Shown: piece after piece, positions 24,710 to 34,966 of the stretch
Layout: every line of letters starts with the position of its first letter
Numbering within the stretch: the first letter of the stretch is position 1
Assembly: GCA_019614645.1 (NCBI GenBank)
Contig: JABWDB010000003.1
Coordinates: 15,957,001-16,021,000 of the forward strand
Source: Stratiolaelaps scimitus
Lineage: Eukaryota; Arthropoda; Arachnida; Mesostigmata; Laelapidae
Direction of reading: 5' to 3'
Length of the DNA: 64,000 nucleotides
The notes under the pieces: model-generated
Told to the model about the DNA's origin: nothing
What the model saw: only the letters and a program-made list of their open reading frames with translations
The model's database searches: none
Position numbers and translations under genes: made by a program

Positions 24710-25119
24710 AGCTCGCGAATGCACCACGCCGCCGGGCTCGACTAGCTAGTCAATTATAGTGAGATTTACTCAACAGCCCTCTCGAAGGCATCACTACAAA
24801 TAATAGTTTTGCGAAGAACGATCTGCTACGATTTGGCTAGACCCAGATATCGTGCAGGGAAGCTATAAACATAATCGGACTGTGTCAAATAAGTACGATT
24901 CAGTCAGTTAATCTGCAAGCTGGCGATAGTGAGCTGACCAACCGGAAACGTATTCCCACTCGAGGCGTCCGTCCACTTGCCGTCAATGTACGCTTTCGTT
25001 CGAAGCAACGATAGAGTCGATGCCATTCTGAGCCGCTGCGATGCCGTCGATTGCGTTGTCCCCTGACTGTGAGGCGCCCACGCCCTCGCCAATGACAACG
25101 ATACCTTCAATTGCAGCAT
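21470..25119 (-). CDS. ALDH5A1: Succinate-semialdehyde dehydrogenase, mitochondrial (7 exons)
   Basis: It oxidises succinic semialdehyde to succinate with NAD+, the last step of GABA breakdown, in the mitochondrial matrix. Exons on the minus strand: 25119-24943, 24401-24225, 23856-23656, 23390-23130, 22911-22710, 22214-21997 and 21781-21470. Joined they give 1,548 nt and 515 residues, against about 535 in human. Residues 1-40 are a basic, Arg/Ser-rich presequence typical of mitochondrial import, and the enzyme starts near KAYIDGKW. Family motifs are present: PWNFP formed across the exon 3/4 junction, FTGST, the general base Glu288 in LELGG, the nucleophile Cys322 in GQTCVSAN, and the C-terminal [13 protein letters not shown]. 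The position after the catalytic Cys that is Cys in human (TCVC) is Ser here. Three donors have T at +3 (GTTGGT twice, GTTCGT once) but keep frame and homology exactly. A possible poly(A) signal is the TTTATT at 20856-20861 (AATAAA on the minus strand). Confidence 0.95.
23425..23463. repeat. (AAT)n microsatellite in SSADH intron 3
   Basis: An imperfect AAT/ATT tract located just upstream, in transcript sense, of the acceptor of SSADH exon 4. Confidence 0.85.
24544..24737 (-). repeat. SINE copy B, with a (TA)n expansion inside its head
   Basis: In reverse complement the order is GGCGGCGTGGTGCATTCG, a (TA)n tract (24670-24706), the B-box-like GGATTCGATACC, then GAAGCAATGCCGAAAGCAG, the TGTACCGTAGACG block, GCGAGTCAGCC and the tail AAATTTACTT. 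It sits in SSADH intron 1 and has the same orientation as that gene. The dinucleotide run has grown between the head and the B box. Confidence 0.75.
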
Positions 25120-27422
25120 GCATTAGACGCCAATACACAAATGCAGATAATTATATAGCAAACTTACATATAAGGAAGGAAGGGAGGGAATTCATTGACT
25201 TATTCTTAAAGTGAATACATTCTCAGCTGTTTTGCTCGGACATCTATAAAGTCATCATTTCAAGAAATTCAAATTAATGAACATGAGAAAATATTTTCAT
25301 TCTGACACAACGAGGAACAGAACCCCCGGATGTTTTGCGGGGTAAATCGCCCTGTCGCTTATACTGAGCCTCCGACACCTCCGAGGGCGTCCTTTTTGTT
25401 CGTCCTTGTAATTATCAGCTTCTCGAAAATATGTCAAATATCTACTACGGGCACAGGGTAGAAGCGGTGACACTTCTCGTCGCATTGATATCATATATTT
25501 CCGCTAGATATCTTCCCTTGATCTCTGGATCGCCGTATGTGTTTAGCTAGACAAAAGCGATGTACATAATCGCTAGGTGGTCAGAATATTCGGCTATTGA
25601 GTTCTGTCCTCGATCTCTAATGAAAGCCGGTCGAGTTATACAAGCTTACAACCCTAACCAATCCGCCATGCATTATAGTTAGAACCGTTGTCTTTTTTTT
25701 TCTTTAACACTGACCTGAGCAACTAAGATAGCCTATGAAGCTAACGTTTTATTGCGGCAAAAAAGGCGGTGGGAAGTTGATGTCGACAGTTGATGATACT
25801 ATCAATTTGGTTTATCTCATCAGGGTCATTCGGTACCGCATGAACGAATTGGGGATCGAGCTATTAAGCTGTGCTAAGGGGGAAGGGTTGACTTGACGAG
25901 ACAAACAGTTTTTTTCACTTGTTCGGTTGTCCGCTTGTCACCTGCACTGGCTATACCCCATCAAATACTTAACTAGCTACTTACAATGATCAGATTAATC
26001 AGTTCAATTTTATTGAGTAGACTCATTCTCAATGTGTATTATACATTTGTATATACATATATATGCATTGAAGTTATTCATAGATGGATGCAATTGAGTT
26101 GGCCCTGCTTGGTAACCAGTTTCCACTCAATAGTCTTTTACAGCTGACCCTCAGTTGTCTCTCCAAGGAGCACTCAATATTGCCTCAATAGCTAGTAGAC
26201 TAGGCCGATGACACCCGCATGTTGATTTCAGGGTTGTGTCAAGTTATCTGAGCTGCGCGATTTGAGAGAAAATCCAACGGAGCGCTCGCCAGTTCGCCAG
26301 AAGAACAACGAATGCATCCAGCATCAAGACAGAAAAGGATTATCTACGAAGACACGACTAACACAAATACCGGCCTATGTGTTGCACACACCATCCATAT
26401 AACCATGCACGGCACAGGTGAGACTTTATTACCCTCGATGATCTTAGCTAATTATGTGTTTTCTATGTACGAACGTCACAGCTTACCGTTCTATACATTT
26501 TCGCGCTATGCCCACAGATGACCGAACAGCGCGGCTAAACAAACTGGACACCTGCCACCAAAACCGCCGCCCAACCAATGATGCCTCTATGAAGGGCGAT
26601 TCAATTGACTCTCGACTGACAGACAAATGCTCACTCTGAGTTTACATCGCCATTGGCTCCATCTGGCGGACAGAATACACCGCTCAGCTGTTCAATAGAA
26701 GCTTCGGTTAGCCAGTGGAGTCGACCGGCTCGTTGTGACCGTTGCCGTCTTGTCGCCACTATCGTAGCGTGTCTTGTAACACGTGCACTACTATCGTCGA
26801 ACTTCCACTCGGAAATATAACGCACTCGGCAAGCTACTGGAGGAACCCTTAGCAGCGTCTCGGACTGGGTACGCATCAAGTTTCTATGTGGTAGACTGCT
26901 TTCGCGCCAATGCACAGGTCTTCGGACGACAAAGTGTTTGTGGAACTGTGAACTAAATGCTGCCGCCGATGAGGACAACATCGAAAATTAGCTGAACTTA
27001 AGCTCAATTCACTCGAGGCAAGTAGGTACTGTAGACATTTATCGATTCGAAACTTCCACTATAACAATATTGCTATATATGTACATGTTGACAATATGTG
27101 TATCATATAAACGAATGAAGCCATAATTCATTTGTAGCGTTGTAAAGAATTCGATTCGAAGATGCGAGCGCACCATATGTATAAGGCAGTTGAAAATACT
27201 TCACATGACGTGTGTTCCGTACTATCGAGCAGGTCAAGTTTGATGACATCGGCTAGAAGTAACATCCGTGAGATTGATAACCGATACAAGTTACCTCCTC
27301 ACAGCCATCACAGCAACTTTCCTCACAGTATATCTAAACAACCCCGAACTTTTTAGATATCCGGTAAAAATATAGTGTATTTATCAAAAAAGACATTATC
27401 TTACCATCGACCTTTCCGGGCG
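25120..27422. other. Intergenic region between SSADH and HAT1, head to head
   Basis: The two genes are divergent, so this is their shared upstream region. One minus-strand open frame of 116 codons (26981-26631) starts with ATG and is Ser/Arg-rich, but it has no recognisable domain and I do not call it a gene. No clear core promoter motif was picked out. Confidence 0.4.
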
Positions 27423-27468
27423 TCGCAAATATTTACAGGACCCGTCTGGGGTCCTGTAAATATTTGCG
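27423..27468. repeat. Perfect 21-bp inverted repeat with 4-nt loop
   Basis: The left arm 27423-27443 (starting TCGCAAATATTTACAGG) and the right arm 27448-27468 are exact reverse complements around the loop GTCT. There are no mismatches in 21 pairs. It lies about 580 bp upstream of the HAT1 start codon and is not part of any long terminal-repeat pair that I could see. Possible readings: a recent insertion of a fold-back element, a cruciform-forming site, or a structured RNA. Confidence 0.9.
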
Positions 27469-27982
27469 ATTGGTCGCTTTCGTAATACTTTGGCGGAGTC
27501 ATTGCTAACATTCATTATCTCTACCAAAAATGCAAATGATTTCTCTATACATGCGTTAGCGAAGTAAGTTCTGAGCTCCTACGTGAAAAGAAACGAACTC
27601 CATGCGCTCCAAAATAACTCAAATTGGAACCTATTTATTTGAATTTGAATATATACAATAAATTGTAATGTACAAATGTAACCATTCCACTATTTCTATC
27701 TACAATGTGGCATATACTCGGAAACCTGATGACTGCCAAACGTCTCCATTCACAGACATTTGAGTTGACCCACATAAGCCTCCGCGAGCACGTACGCCAC
27801 ACAGAGGCTCTAGTCTCTCGTATCTCAAATAGTCACCATAAGTGTACAATCCATAAAATGGTGGTTTTCTGGCAGGAACTGATGTAGGGACGTTGGACAC
27901 ATCATGTAACGTTAATCTGGCATAAGTTTGGGAAGTTTAGCGTTTATATAATTATATGATTTTAACTCGACTTTTAATTTCA

Positions 27983-27993
27983 CTCTATTTCAG
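27983..27993 (+). promoter_or_regulatory. Probable splice acceptor in the HAT1 5'UTR
   Basis: CACTCTATTTCAG ends 10 bases before the HAT1 start codon. This pyrimidine-rich AG suggests a 5'UTR intron. It also explains why the in-frame ATG at 27956, which would lie in that intron, is not used. Confidence 0.5.
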
Positions 27994-28003
27994 AACTCTA
28001 AAG

Positions 28004-29221
28004 ATGAGTCACGCAGTTCGTAAGGACGTACTGGAGCAATACGTCATTAGTGGAAATGACGCTGTAGAATTTCGTTTAGTTCATGTAGCTGCCGATCTGG
28101 ACAAGGAGGAAGGCACCTTTAACCCCGAGATGTCTCACCAGTTCTTCGGGGAGGGCGAATCGATATTCGGCTACAAGGATCTCATTGTTCAGCTCTTCTT
28201 TGCTGCTGGCAGCCTCGAAATCTTCCTCGGACAAAAGTACGCCGAAAAGATATCACCTGAAAAAGCTGAAGATGTAGAAGCCGACGACGTTCTAGCTGTG
28301 ATCAGTGGAAAACTACCGGAAAATGACTTCCACACGAATCTGGATGTGTTCACAAACAAGCTCAAGGACGAGCGGAAGTTCAAGCCAATGGGCGAACTAC
28401 AGCATCAGTGGAAAACAGATGACGGCAAGACCACATACGAAGTTTACCATAACGTGGTCGCTAACCCGAAGTATCGCAAATATCATATGCGAATGGAGTC
28501 GTTTGTCATGTGGTTTGTTGACGGTGCCCAATACATCGATACGGAGGACGAGAATTGGAACTCATTTGTGCTTTATGAGAAACGCCGTGATGGGGAGGAC
28601 ACCTGGTATACTTTCTGTGGCTATAGCACGGTCTACAAGTATTGGGCGTATCCGGACAAGCAGCGACCTCGGGTCTCCCAGATACTGATTCTGCCTCCGT
28701 TCCAGAGGCAGGGTCTCGGCGCCCAGCTGCTTCAGATCGTCTACAACTTCTATGTGAGCCGATCCGACGTCGTGGACATCACCTTCGAAGACCCTTCCGA
28801 GGACTTGACAAGGGTTCGAGATTATATCGACTCGAAGAATTGCCAACGACTTGCGCCATTCCACCCGGCCAAATTGGCGAAAGGCTTCAGTGAAGAGATG
28901 CGCACGGAGGCGCGTGACAAACTGAGGATTGGCAAGCGTCAAGCGCGTCGCGTGTACGAGATTCTTCGTCTAAAGCACACGCAGAAAAAAAATGCGGCAG
29001 AGTATAAGAAGTATCGACTGGACGTGAAGAATCGGCTGAATGCGACCGCTCGCCAAGAGCAGATCAATCTCGAAAAGGCAAAGAAAGCGTTCAAGAAAGA
29101 GGGTGCATCATACGCCGAGCTGCACGCTTCACTCGATAATCGAATCGAGAAACTCGAAGCCGAATACAAGGAGCTCGAGGGAGAGTACTTCAAAGTTATT
29201 GAGAGACTAAGCAGAGACTAA
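28004..29221 (+). CDS. HAT1: Histone acetyltransferase type B catalytic subunit (HAT1)
   Basis: It acetylates free histone H4 on Lys5 and Lys12 before nucleosome assembly, working with an RbAp46/48 partner in the cytoplasm and nucleus. It is a single open frame of 405 residues (human about 419). The HAT1 N-terminal domain covers roughly 10-170. The GNAT acetyl-CoA loop is QRQGLGAQLL (234-243) after the strand VSQILILPPF, and the catalytic acidic pair is in DITFEDPSED (258-267), where family members have Glu-Asp-Pro-Ser. The C-terminal part (320-400) is a Lys/Glu-rich coiled coil. The start was chosen at 28004 (AAGATGAGT) because a splice acceptor lies just upstream. The coding part has no intron although SSADH and canopy next to it do. 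A poly(A) signal AATAAA at 29340-29345 gives a short 3'UTR. Confidence 0.95.
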   Translation: MSHAVRKDVLEQYVISGNDAVEFRLVHVAADLDKEEGTFNPEMSHQFFGEGESIFGYKDLIVQLFFAAGSLEIFLGQKYAEKISPEKAEDVEADDVLAVISGKLPENDFHTNLDVFTNKLKDERKFKPMGELQHQWKTDDGKTTYEVYHNVVANPKYRKYHMRMESFVMWFVDGAQYIDTEDENWNSFVLYEKRRDGEDTWYTFCGYSTVYKYWAYPDKQRPRVSQILILPPFQRQGLGAQLLQIVYNFYVSRSDVVDITFEDPSEDLTRVRDYIDSKNCQRLAPFHPAKLAKGFSEEMRTEARDKLRIGKRQARRVYEILRLKHTQKKNAAEYKKYRLDVKNRLNATARQEQINLEKAKKAFKKEGASYAELHASLDNRIEKLEAEYKELEGEYFKVIERLSRD

Positions 29222-29339
29222 ATCGATCATAACTGCGGTCACCTCCAAACTATATTCTACTAACAAGAATAATCTCCTTTATGAGCAAAGCACAAACGCA
29301 CGTCAACGCTGAGAACAGCGTGAGTAGAGTGTCCTTTTT

Positions 29340-29345
29340 AATAAA
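29340..29345 (+). terminator. Candidate HAT1 poly(A) signal
   Basis: AATAAA 119 bases after the HAT1 stop codon. It precedes the long TA tract. Confidence 0.45.
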
Positions 29346-29412
29346 CAGCCGAAAGAACACATCATCGATGATAGGTCATATACTGTACATACAAATATAT
29401 AAAACGCCGCAA

Positions 29413-29414
<2 letters not shown>

Positions 29415-29482
<68 letters not shown>

Positions 29483-29500
29483 ATATATATATATATATAT
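29415..29500. repeat. Long (TA)n microsatellite
   Basis: About 85 bp of TA units with one internal interruption (TATCTATA), 200 bp downstream of the HAT1 stop. Confidence 0.95.
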
Positions 29501-29757
29501 ACATGGCATGTTCCAGTTTTACCAATTAAATAAATTGAGTAAATGAAAATCCAAGACTTTGGTTGTTGCTGCTGGTGTGTTTCTATTTAATCAGACTTAT
29601 CAGACAATCAGCCATGCGGGCCCAATCTGATGATATTTTTTCATACAATTGTACTACCCGCTGAACGTGAAATACATCTAAAAACACCTTCCTCTATATA
29701 TTCTTAATAGAATATCTAGAAGTATCTAGACCCCACTTTCCCAATCCTTAAGCATTG

Positions 29758-30000
29758 CTAGAATAGGAAGTCCTCCCATCCCAACAGGAACTGATGCTTG
29801 TTTCGCACTATCAGAGAAAGTTGAATGTTTAACAAAGAAGACAAAGAATCCATAACTTGATCATCTGATAAGTCCAGTAGATCGCGTTCGTCTGAGATAT
29901 TGCAACATTTGAGCAAGTGGATGATTCTTCCAATAGACAAAGTAGTCCTCATTAAACAAAAACCTTTGTGAGCTTCAAACAAGGTCAACCTTTCCAGCAT
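29758..30000 (-). pseudogene. LINE reverse transcriptase, downstream part (inverted)
   Basis: The minus-strand frame of 80 codons begins MLERLTLFEAHKGF and contains MRTTLSIGRIIHLLKC and SLLNIQLS, ending in a WEDF stretch. This resembles the region after the RT catalytic core of non-LTR elements (L-x-x-H-x-A-L-x-LLR-x-x-L-x-I-x-x-L-x-YLLR and then LN-x-x-LS). It abuts, head to head, the RT catalytic segment on the plus strand at 30021. The two are pieces of one element in opposite orientation. Confidence 0.55.
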
Positions 30001-30020
30001 AACCCAGAGTACTTCACACT

Positions 30021-30290
30021 ATGATTTTAAACGTGGTTGTAAACCTCTGGTACCTTGACGACTGAATCTTACATGGAGATATTGAGACGATTTTAGAGGA
30101 CATTAGGAACGTTTTGGCATTTCAGTTTCCATCGGACCTGTTCATAAACACGGCCGAAAGTGAAGTCTTCACCTTCTCTTCAGACCTTCCTACCGGATTT
30201 TCATTAGTACAAGCAGTTTGCCACATACTTCCAGGATGTGAAGAAGTGGGAAAAGACAACCTCGAACTACATGATGACCTTTACTTTTGA
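30021..30290 (+). pseudogene. LINE reverse transcriptase fragment with YLDD box
   Basis: The plus-strand frame from 30021 reads VVVNLWYLDD, one in-frame TGA where Gly is expected, then ILHGDIETILEDIRNVLAF. A further segment TAESEVFTF follows, and the frame is open to a stop at 30288-30290. W-Y-L-D-D-G-T-L followed by D-(I/V)-E-x-(I/V)-L-x-D is the RT palm region of non-LTR retrotransposons. The copy is dead. Its orientation relative to 29758-30000 suggests a 5' inversion during insertion. Confidence 0.65.
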
Positions 30291-31820
30291 GCTTAGACCA
30301 GTTTCTAGTTTGCGTTATTGTCTTTTTTTAAAACATTAAATTTTTGTTCTTTCTTCTAGATATATGAACGGGATACCAGGCAGAGCTTTCTATATCACTG
30401 GTTTCACTATACGCAAAGTTGACAAAGTTATGTGTATAACTTTATCCATAATGACATTTGATATAGAGTGCAGATCCATATGCATATCTCCATGGGGTTT
30501 TATTTGATGTGTACAATCATTATTAGGTCAACTGTGAAATTTCTATTAATACATTTTTTGGTTGTTGTTGTTATTGTTAATTTCCGAGTGTTTCCACTAC
30601 TTATTATTTTTTTTTTTAGAGGAGGAAATTTTCTTCAAACGCACGATCACCACCAGAGACCCCTTCAAATCTCCATGAAAGTGGGCCGATCCAGTGCAGG
30701 GGGGTTGACGTGGATGACAAAACACCTCTGCCTGCTAAAACCACCATTCTCTGCTGAGAGTGTATCTCTTCCCCAGAGTCGGCACGCTTGGCATTACTTC
30801 GATGATATGCTACTGGATAAATGACTAGGTACGCTCGAAGCTCGGTGGCTAAATGCTTGGACTAGATATATTATTAATAATATTTACTATATTAATAATA
30901 ATATTACTATTTTTATATAATAATATACTATTATTATTAAACAGAAAGGTGTCGAAATCATCCAAAATGAAGTAATAATCTCGAACGTTCATTGCGATTC
31001 CCCATGCGATTTGCGATACGGTGGATTAACCGCTTCGTCTGCCTTCTCCTGCCTAAGCGACGCGATACCTAGATGTCCGCGTCGTGCTCGCAGAAGCAAC
31101 TTCTTCATCTAGTCGTCGCCGGCGTCTAGCCCTCAATAAATGAATGGGTGGGTGCGTTCATTAACCGGCTTCCTCCACATTGACTCATACCGAACAACAA
31201 TAAGGAGGATCTCGTATTCGAAGCAAACTCGTCTTTCCTCGAGCTGGTGTCGAACCAGAGGAAAATTCGTGAGTGTCCGAGAGTATATACATATGTGGGT
31301 AGCTTAGTAAAAACGGTAGTGCTTGCACTCAACCGAGTATGTGACGTGTGAAAGCTAGACACACGTATACCAGCTAACTAGAACAGAGTGCTTTGTCTAT
31401 TAAAGCTGCTTATTTCTGTATTGATTCCGAAAATTGTACTACCCTATTAAATCGTGTAAGCTACCTTTCAGACGAAACTTCGTCATTGGCAATTTTTTCA
31501 ATGCTTATATAAATGTGCTATCCGTGTCAATTACTGTAGTTCCTTGAGAAATACCCAAAATCGACAATAAAACAATACATGGCAAAACATCCATCGCTAT
31601 CATTTACAGTATCGTGACAGGCGATGTATGAGAAAATAATCGTCCCAGTTCTACAACTACAATAAACCATGATTTAGTTGACTGATTGACTAATTCATCC
31701 AATCCTTATAGTCATGCGAATATCAGTTGTAGTCGACCAAATCGCTATGTCACGGCAAACGACAGCATTCTGATTGCTTTTTTTCCTTTGACCCGGTTGC
31801 CACAGGTTATATCCACTACA
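30291..31820. other. Intergenic region upstream of the canopy gene
   Basis: No gene seen. An AT-rich stretch of TATTAATAATAT-type palindromes lies at 30868-30942. The last 130 bases before the canopy start are in frame with it but carry no domain. Confidence 0.4.
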
Positions 31821-33723
31821 ATGAGAATCATTATCCTTCTAATTGCCGCCTGCATCGTCTCCCCCTCAACGGAGGAGGACGAGCAGAAGAAGGTGATGAA
31901 AACAGGACCAAAAGGAGAAACCGATTTCGTTGAAAAGGAATACGGGGTCCGTTATGCCGATACCTGCGAGGTCTGCAAATATCTTGTAACGGAACTGGAT
32001 GCAGAACTCGTTCAGACAGGTAGACAGGAAACTAGCTACATGAGAAAATTAATCGATGTATATATTTTGTGCAATTATGTATTTCCGATTGTTTTCGAAG
32101 GGGTTGACAGGATCCGGTTAAGTGATATTTATTTATTTCGTTTTTTTTTGTTTTTTTTTAAGAAATGCTCAAAATACATCTGAGAAATTCATATACACAG
32201 AGCGACATTCAAGGTGGAATGATTCGCGATGTCTAAATGCGTTGTCTATATAATCTAGCTTTTGGTATCGACTTACGCTTAGCATATCGTTATTTCGGTT
32301 GCAAACAGGCAAAACGCACGATGTAATTGAGACTGGCTACCACATTGATACCCCGCCAGAGAAGCGTAAAGTGAAAAAGTATGCGACATCGGAGTTGCGT
32401 CTGATCGAAACGCTGGAGAGCGTCTGCAACCGACTACTCGAGTACCGACTACATAAGGAGAGGACTGACTCGACGCGGTTCGCAAAAGGTGAGAGCGAAT
32501 ATACCACCTCGACTGGGTTCTTCTGAGTTCGGCTGCGATTGAGGATCCTATCAAAATGCTCGTTACTTCTAATTGGATTCTTGATAACCTGGAACACAGG
32601 CTTGAACTGGCTTGATCTCTTTTATCCATATATTAAAGTGTTCGCAGTCTGAGTTTGCTATATCGGTTCGTCTTATACTGGTGAGGTATCATTATTTTAA
32701 CTCACTGACCTTGGTAGTGCTACGCTGCTTTGCAATAATTTTTCTATACATACAAAGCACACAGTAGCTAACGCAGGCCTATCACAGAGATGCAGTCTTA
32801 GCGTATTGAGCGTCTTGACCATCTTCATTGAATCTTCTAATTTTTGTACTAAGCGAATGCTTCCTTTGGCTCGTGCTGCAATACGGCAAATGATTAATAA
32901 TACACTTGGTTAAAGATAGTGTTTTTCCATAGTCGCAATATTAGCTCGCCCATCTGACGATTTCTGCGTTGTAGGCACCTCGCAAACGTTCCAGGTGCTC
33001 AACAATCTGGTAGCCAAAGGTGTCAAAGTCGATCTGGGTATCCCGCACGAACTATGGGATGAGCCGCCCGCCGAAGTAACGAACCTAAAAACGCAGTGCG
33101 AGAAAATGCTCGAGTCGCATGAATCCGATATTGAAGAATGGTAAGATCTCCACAATCTCTACTGCACGGCTGAGATGCATGTCAGCCGTGTTCGTGCGAT
33201 GCGCGGTGTTTGCGATGGTGGAGTGTTCTATATTTAGTCGATTCACTTGTTAGAGAGAAAACTTTAACTACCTTCGGCACCCGACCATTGGATCCGGGTA
33301 CCCTCTCCGAATTAACCGAGAGGCCGCTTGATTAAGTTGTTCGGACCGAATTGGTTCACAGTAGTAAATACACCTGTGGACGCTAACCACAATTATAAAG
33401 GTCAAAGGTCAAGAAAGTAGCCTTATTGATTGATCGTCAAGAACACGACGACAACAGCCACTTGAAGGTTGTCTGTGACTTTATTGGACTTCTATTTGAT
33501 TGACAATATACTGCAAGGAATAAAATATAAGTATTATTCTATTATAATATAAACTCAATAAAATGAATCGTGTCTGTCTTTCAGGTATTTTCAGCAAACG
33601 GATAAGGTACCCTTGATGAAGTATCTTTGCGAGGAACGCGTACTCAAAAATGACCCGAAACAGACCAAATGTCTGCATGAAAATATACTCGATGGCGAGA
33701 AAGGATCGAAGGACGAACTATGA
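31821..33723 (+). CDS. Canopy family protein (CNPY3/4 type), ER-resident, 4 exons
   Basis: Canopy proteins are saposin-like ER chaperones; CNPY3 and CNPY4 help Toll-like receptors reach the surface in vertebrates. Exons: 31821-32019, 32309-32488, 32975-33140 and 33585-33723, giving 684 nt and 227 residues. The first two introns are phase 1 and the third is phase 2. The start is a short signal peptide, MRIIILLIAACIVS, followed by an acidic stretch. Six cysteines follow in canopy order (CEVC, VC, QC, LC, KC), with the family strings VIETGYHID, LHKERTDSTRFAKG, GVKVDLGIPHELW and SDIEEWYF. The last four residues are KDEL, a textbook ER-retrieval signal. CNPY3/4 was preferred over CNPY1/2 because of the RFAKG...VAKGVKV...IPHELW segment. 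All acceptors are pyrimidine-rich CAG or TAG. Confidence 0.9.
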
Positions 33724-33786
33724 TCTCTTTCGTTCGGCCAAAGCCTTGTAAATTTTCAATATTGTAAATATCAGCAGTTGACTGTA

Positions 33787-33803
33787 AATAAAACAAATAA
33801 ATA
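33787..33803 (+). terminator. Candidate canopy poly(A) signal
   Basis: AATAAA at 33787 with a second AATAAA-like hexamer 12 bases later, about 65 bases after the stop codon. Confidence 0.55.
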
Positions 33804-33940
33804 AGGACACTTTAAGGACTCTTTTACGTTGACGGTGCGGTGAACTTGTACAATAAAACTACGAAACTATGCTCAGTGGTATGGACAACCTTGGCGACAT
33901 CTTTTCCGCTTCGAAATAATAGTATATATAATAATATAAT

Positions 33941-33960
33941 AGGTGATCACGTGAGCACCT
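33941..33960. promoter_or_regulatory. Near-palindromic E-box (CACGTG) site
   Basis: A 20-bp near-palindrome with TCACGTGA at its centre, where only one symmetric base pair is mismatched. CACGTG is the bHLH-zip core used by Max, USF and TFEB/MITF-type factors. It lies between the canopy gene end and ESS2, about 1 kb upstream of the ESS2 start. Function is inferred. Confidence 0.35.
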
Positions 33961-34966
33961 CGGTGAAAAATCAGTGAACCGATTGAGGCGTTTGCTAACG
34001 AGTCTGATTCAGGGTAGGTAGATATTGCCGCAACGTTTTGAACTATTTGTCGACACAGCCATTCAATGTCAGCAGCGAAAATGACACCATTTAGCGGAGG
34101 CGGTATTTGTGCTGACCGACTTGAAACCTTGAAATGAAATTAACGATATCAGCTATATTAGGTCATGGGTAAGCTTTGTACAAACAGCTGCCTTCGAATG
34201 AAGTCAAAAGTGTCCGTCCAAATTGGGAAGAATTATCTAATATTACAGCTGATTTTCAAATGTGATTTCCGTAGCAAATTTTAGAAAATACTACGAAAAC
34301 CATTTCGTAGGTCTGGTATTTAGAGTAAGTCCAAAGTATTAATTTATAATAAACAAAATATTTTCTAAATAGCTCTAATTTTCAATTACTGTCAATATAT
34401 ACTTTTAAAATTATATAAGTTTAAGTTTGTTGCATTTTCCACAGCAATCACACTAATGCTAGGTAATAATTTTTAAGACGTCCGGTATGGGTCAAACAAT
34501 ACGAATACTTGGTATGCCGCGATATAGGTTAACTCTCTATTGGCTGGTTCACTCCGTTAAATTACGGAAGTTTATAGACAACGTTAAAGGAGTTGCTCCA
34601 TTGAGATGAAGCAAATGACATACGATTGCTCTCCACCTGCCTGTTTTGACACCTTTTTAAAAAAACCCGCGCTCGCTTTCCGCCGATTAGCGCTACTTCG
34701 CGGAACGTATACTTATATAAACAATATAATGCATAGATTTCGTTAAGAAGGCATTTGGAACGGTTCATGTCAACATCAATGTGCGTCGTACCATGTGAGC
34801 AAGTGCAATTTGTTGAAGTTTGAGAGTACGCAAATTGTTGTCGAGCTGAGTGTTTAGTGGCTGTTTGAAACCAGCAAGGAACAGACAGACATATTCCTCT
34901 GTCCAAGTAGTGCTTGGTAGTTTCCTGCGCACGTTGTCAAGCGTTTTCATACTACACAGAAGAGCC
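33961..34966. other. Intergenic region and 5' flank of ESS2
   Basis: About 1 kb, AT-rich with no gene. An in-frame ATG at 34850 would extend ESS2 by 39 residues, but it has a weaker context than the one at 34967. Confidence 0.4.

Noticed and set aside
26631..26981. 116-codon minus-strand frame between SSADH and HAT1
   Set aside because: Composition is Arg/Ser-rich without a domain or signal, and random frames of this length are frequent in the window.
27956..28003. Upstream in-frame ATG of HAT1
   Set aside because: A splice acceptor lies between it and the ATG at 28004, and the extra residues are not part of the HAT1 family.
34850..34966. Upstream in-frame ATG of ESS2
   Set aside because: Weaker start context, and 39 extra residues unlike the family. 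The GCCATGG start gives the usual length.
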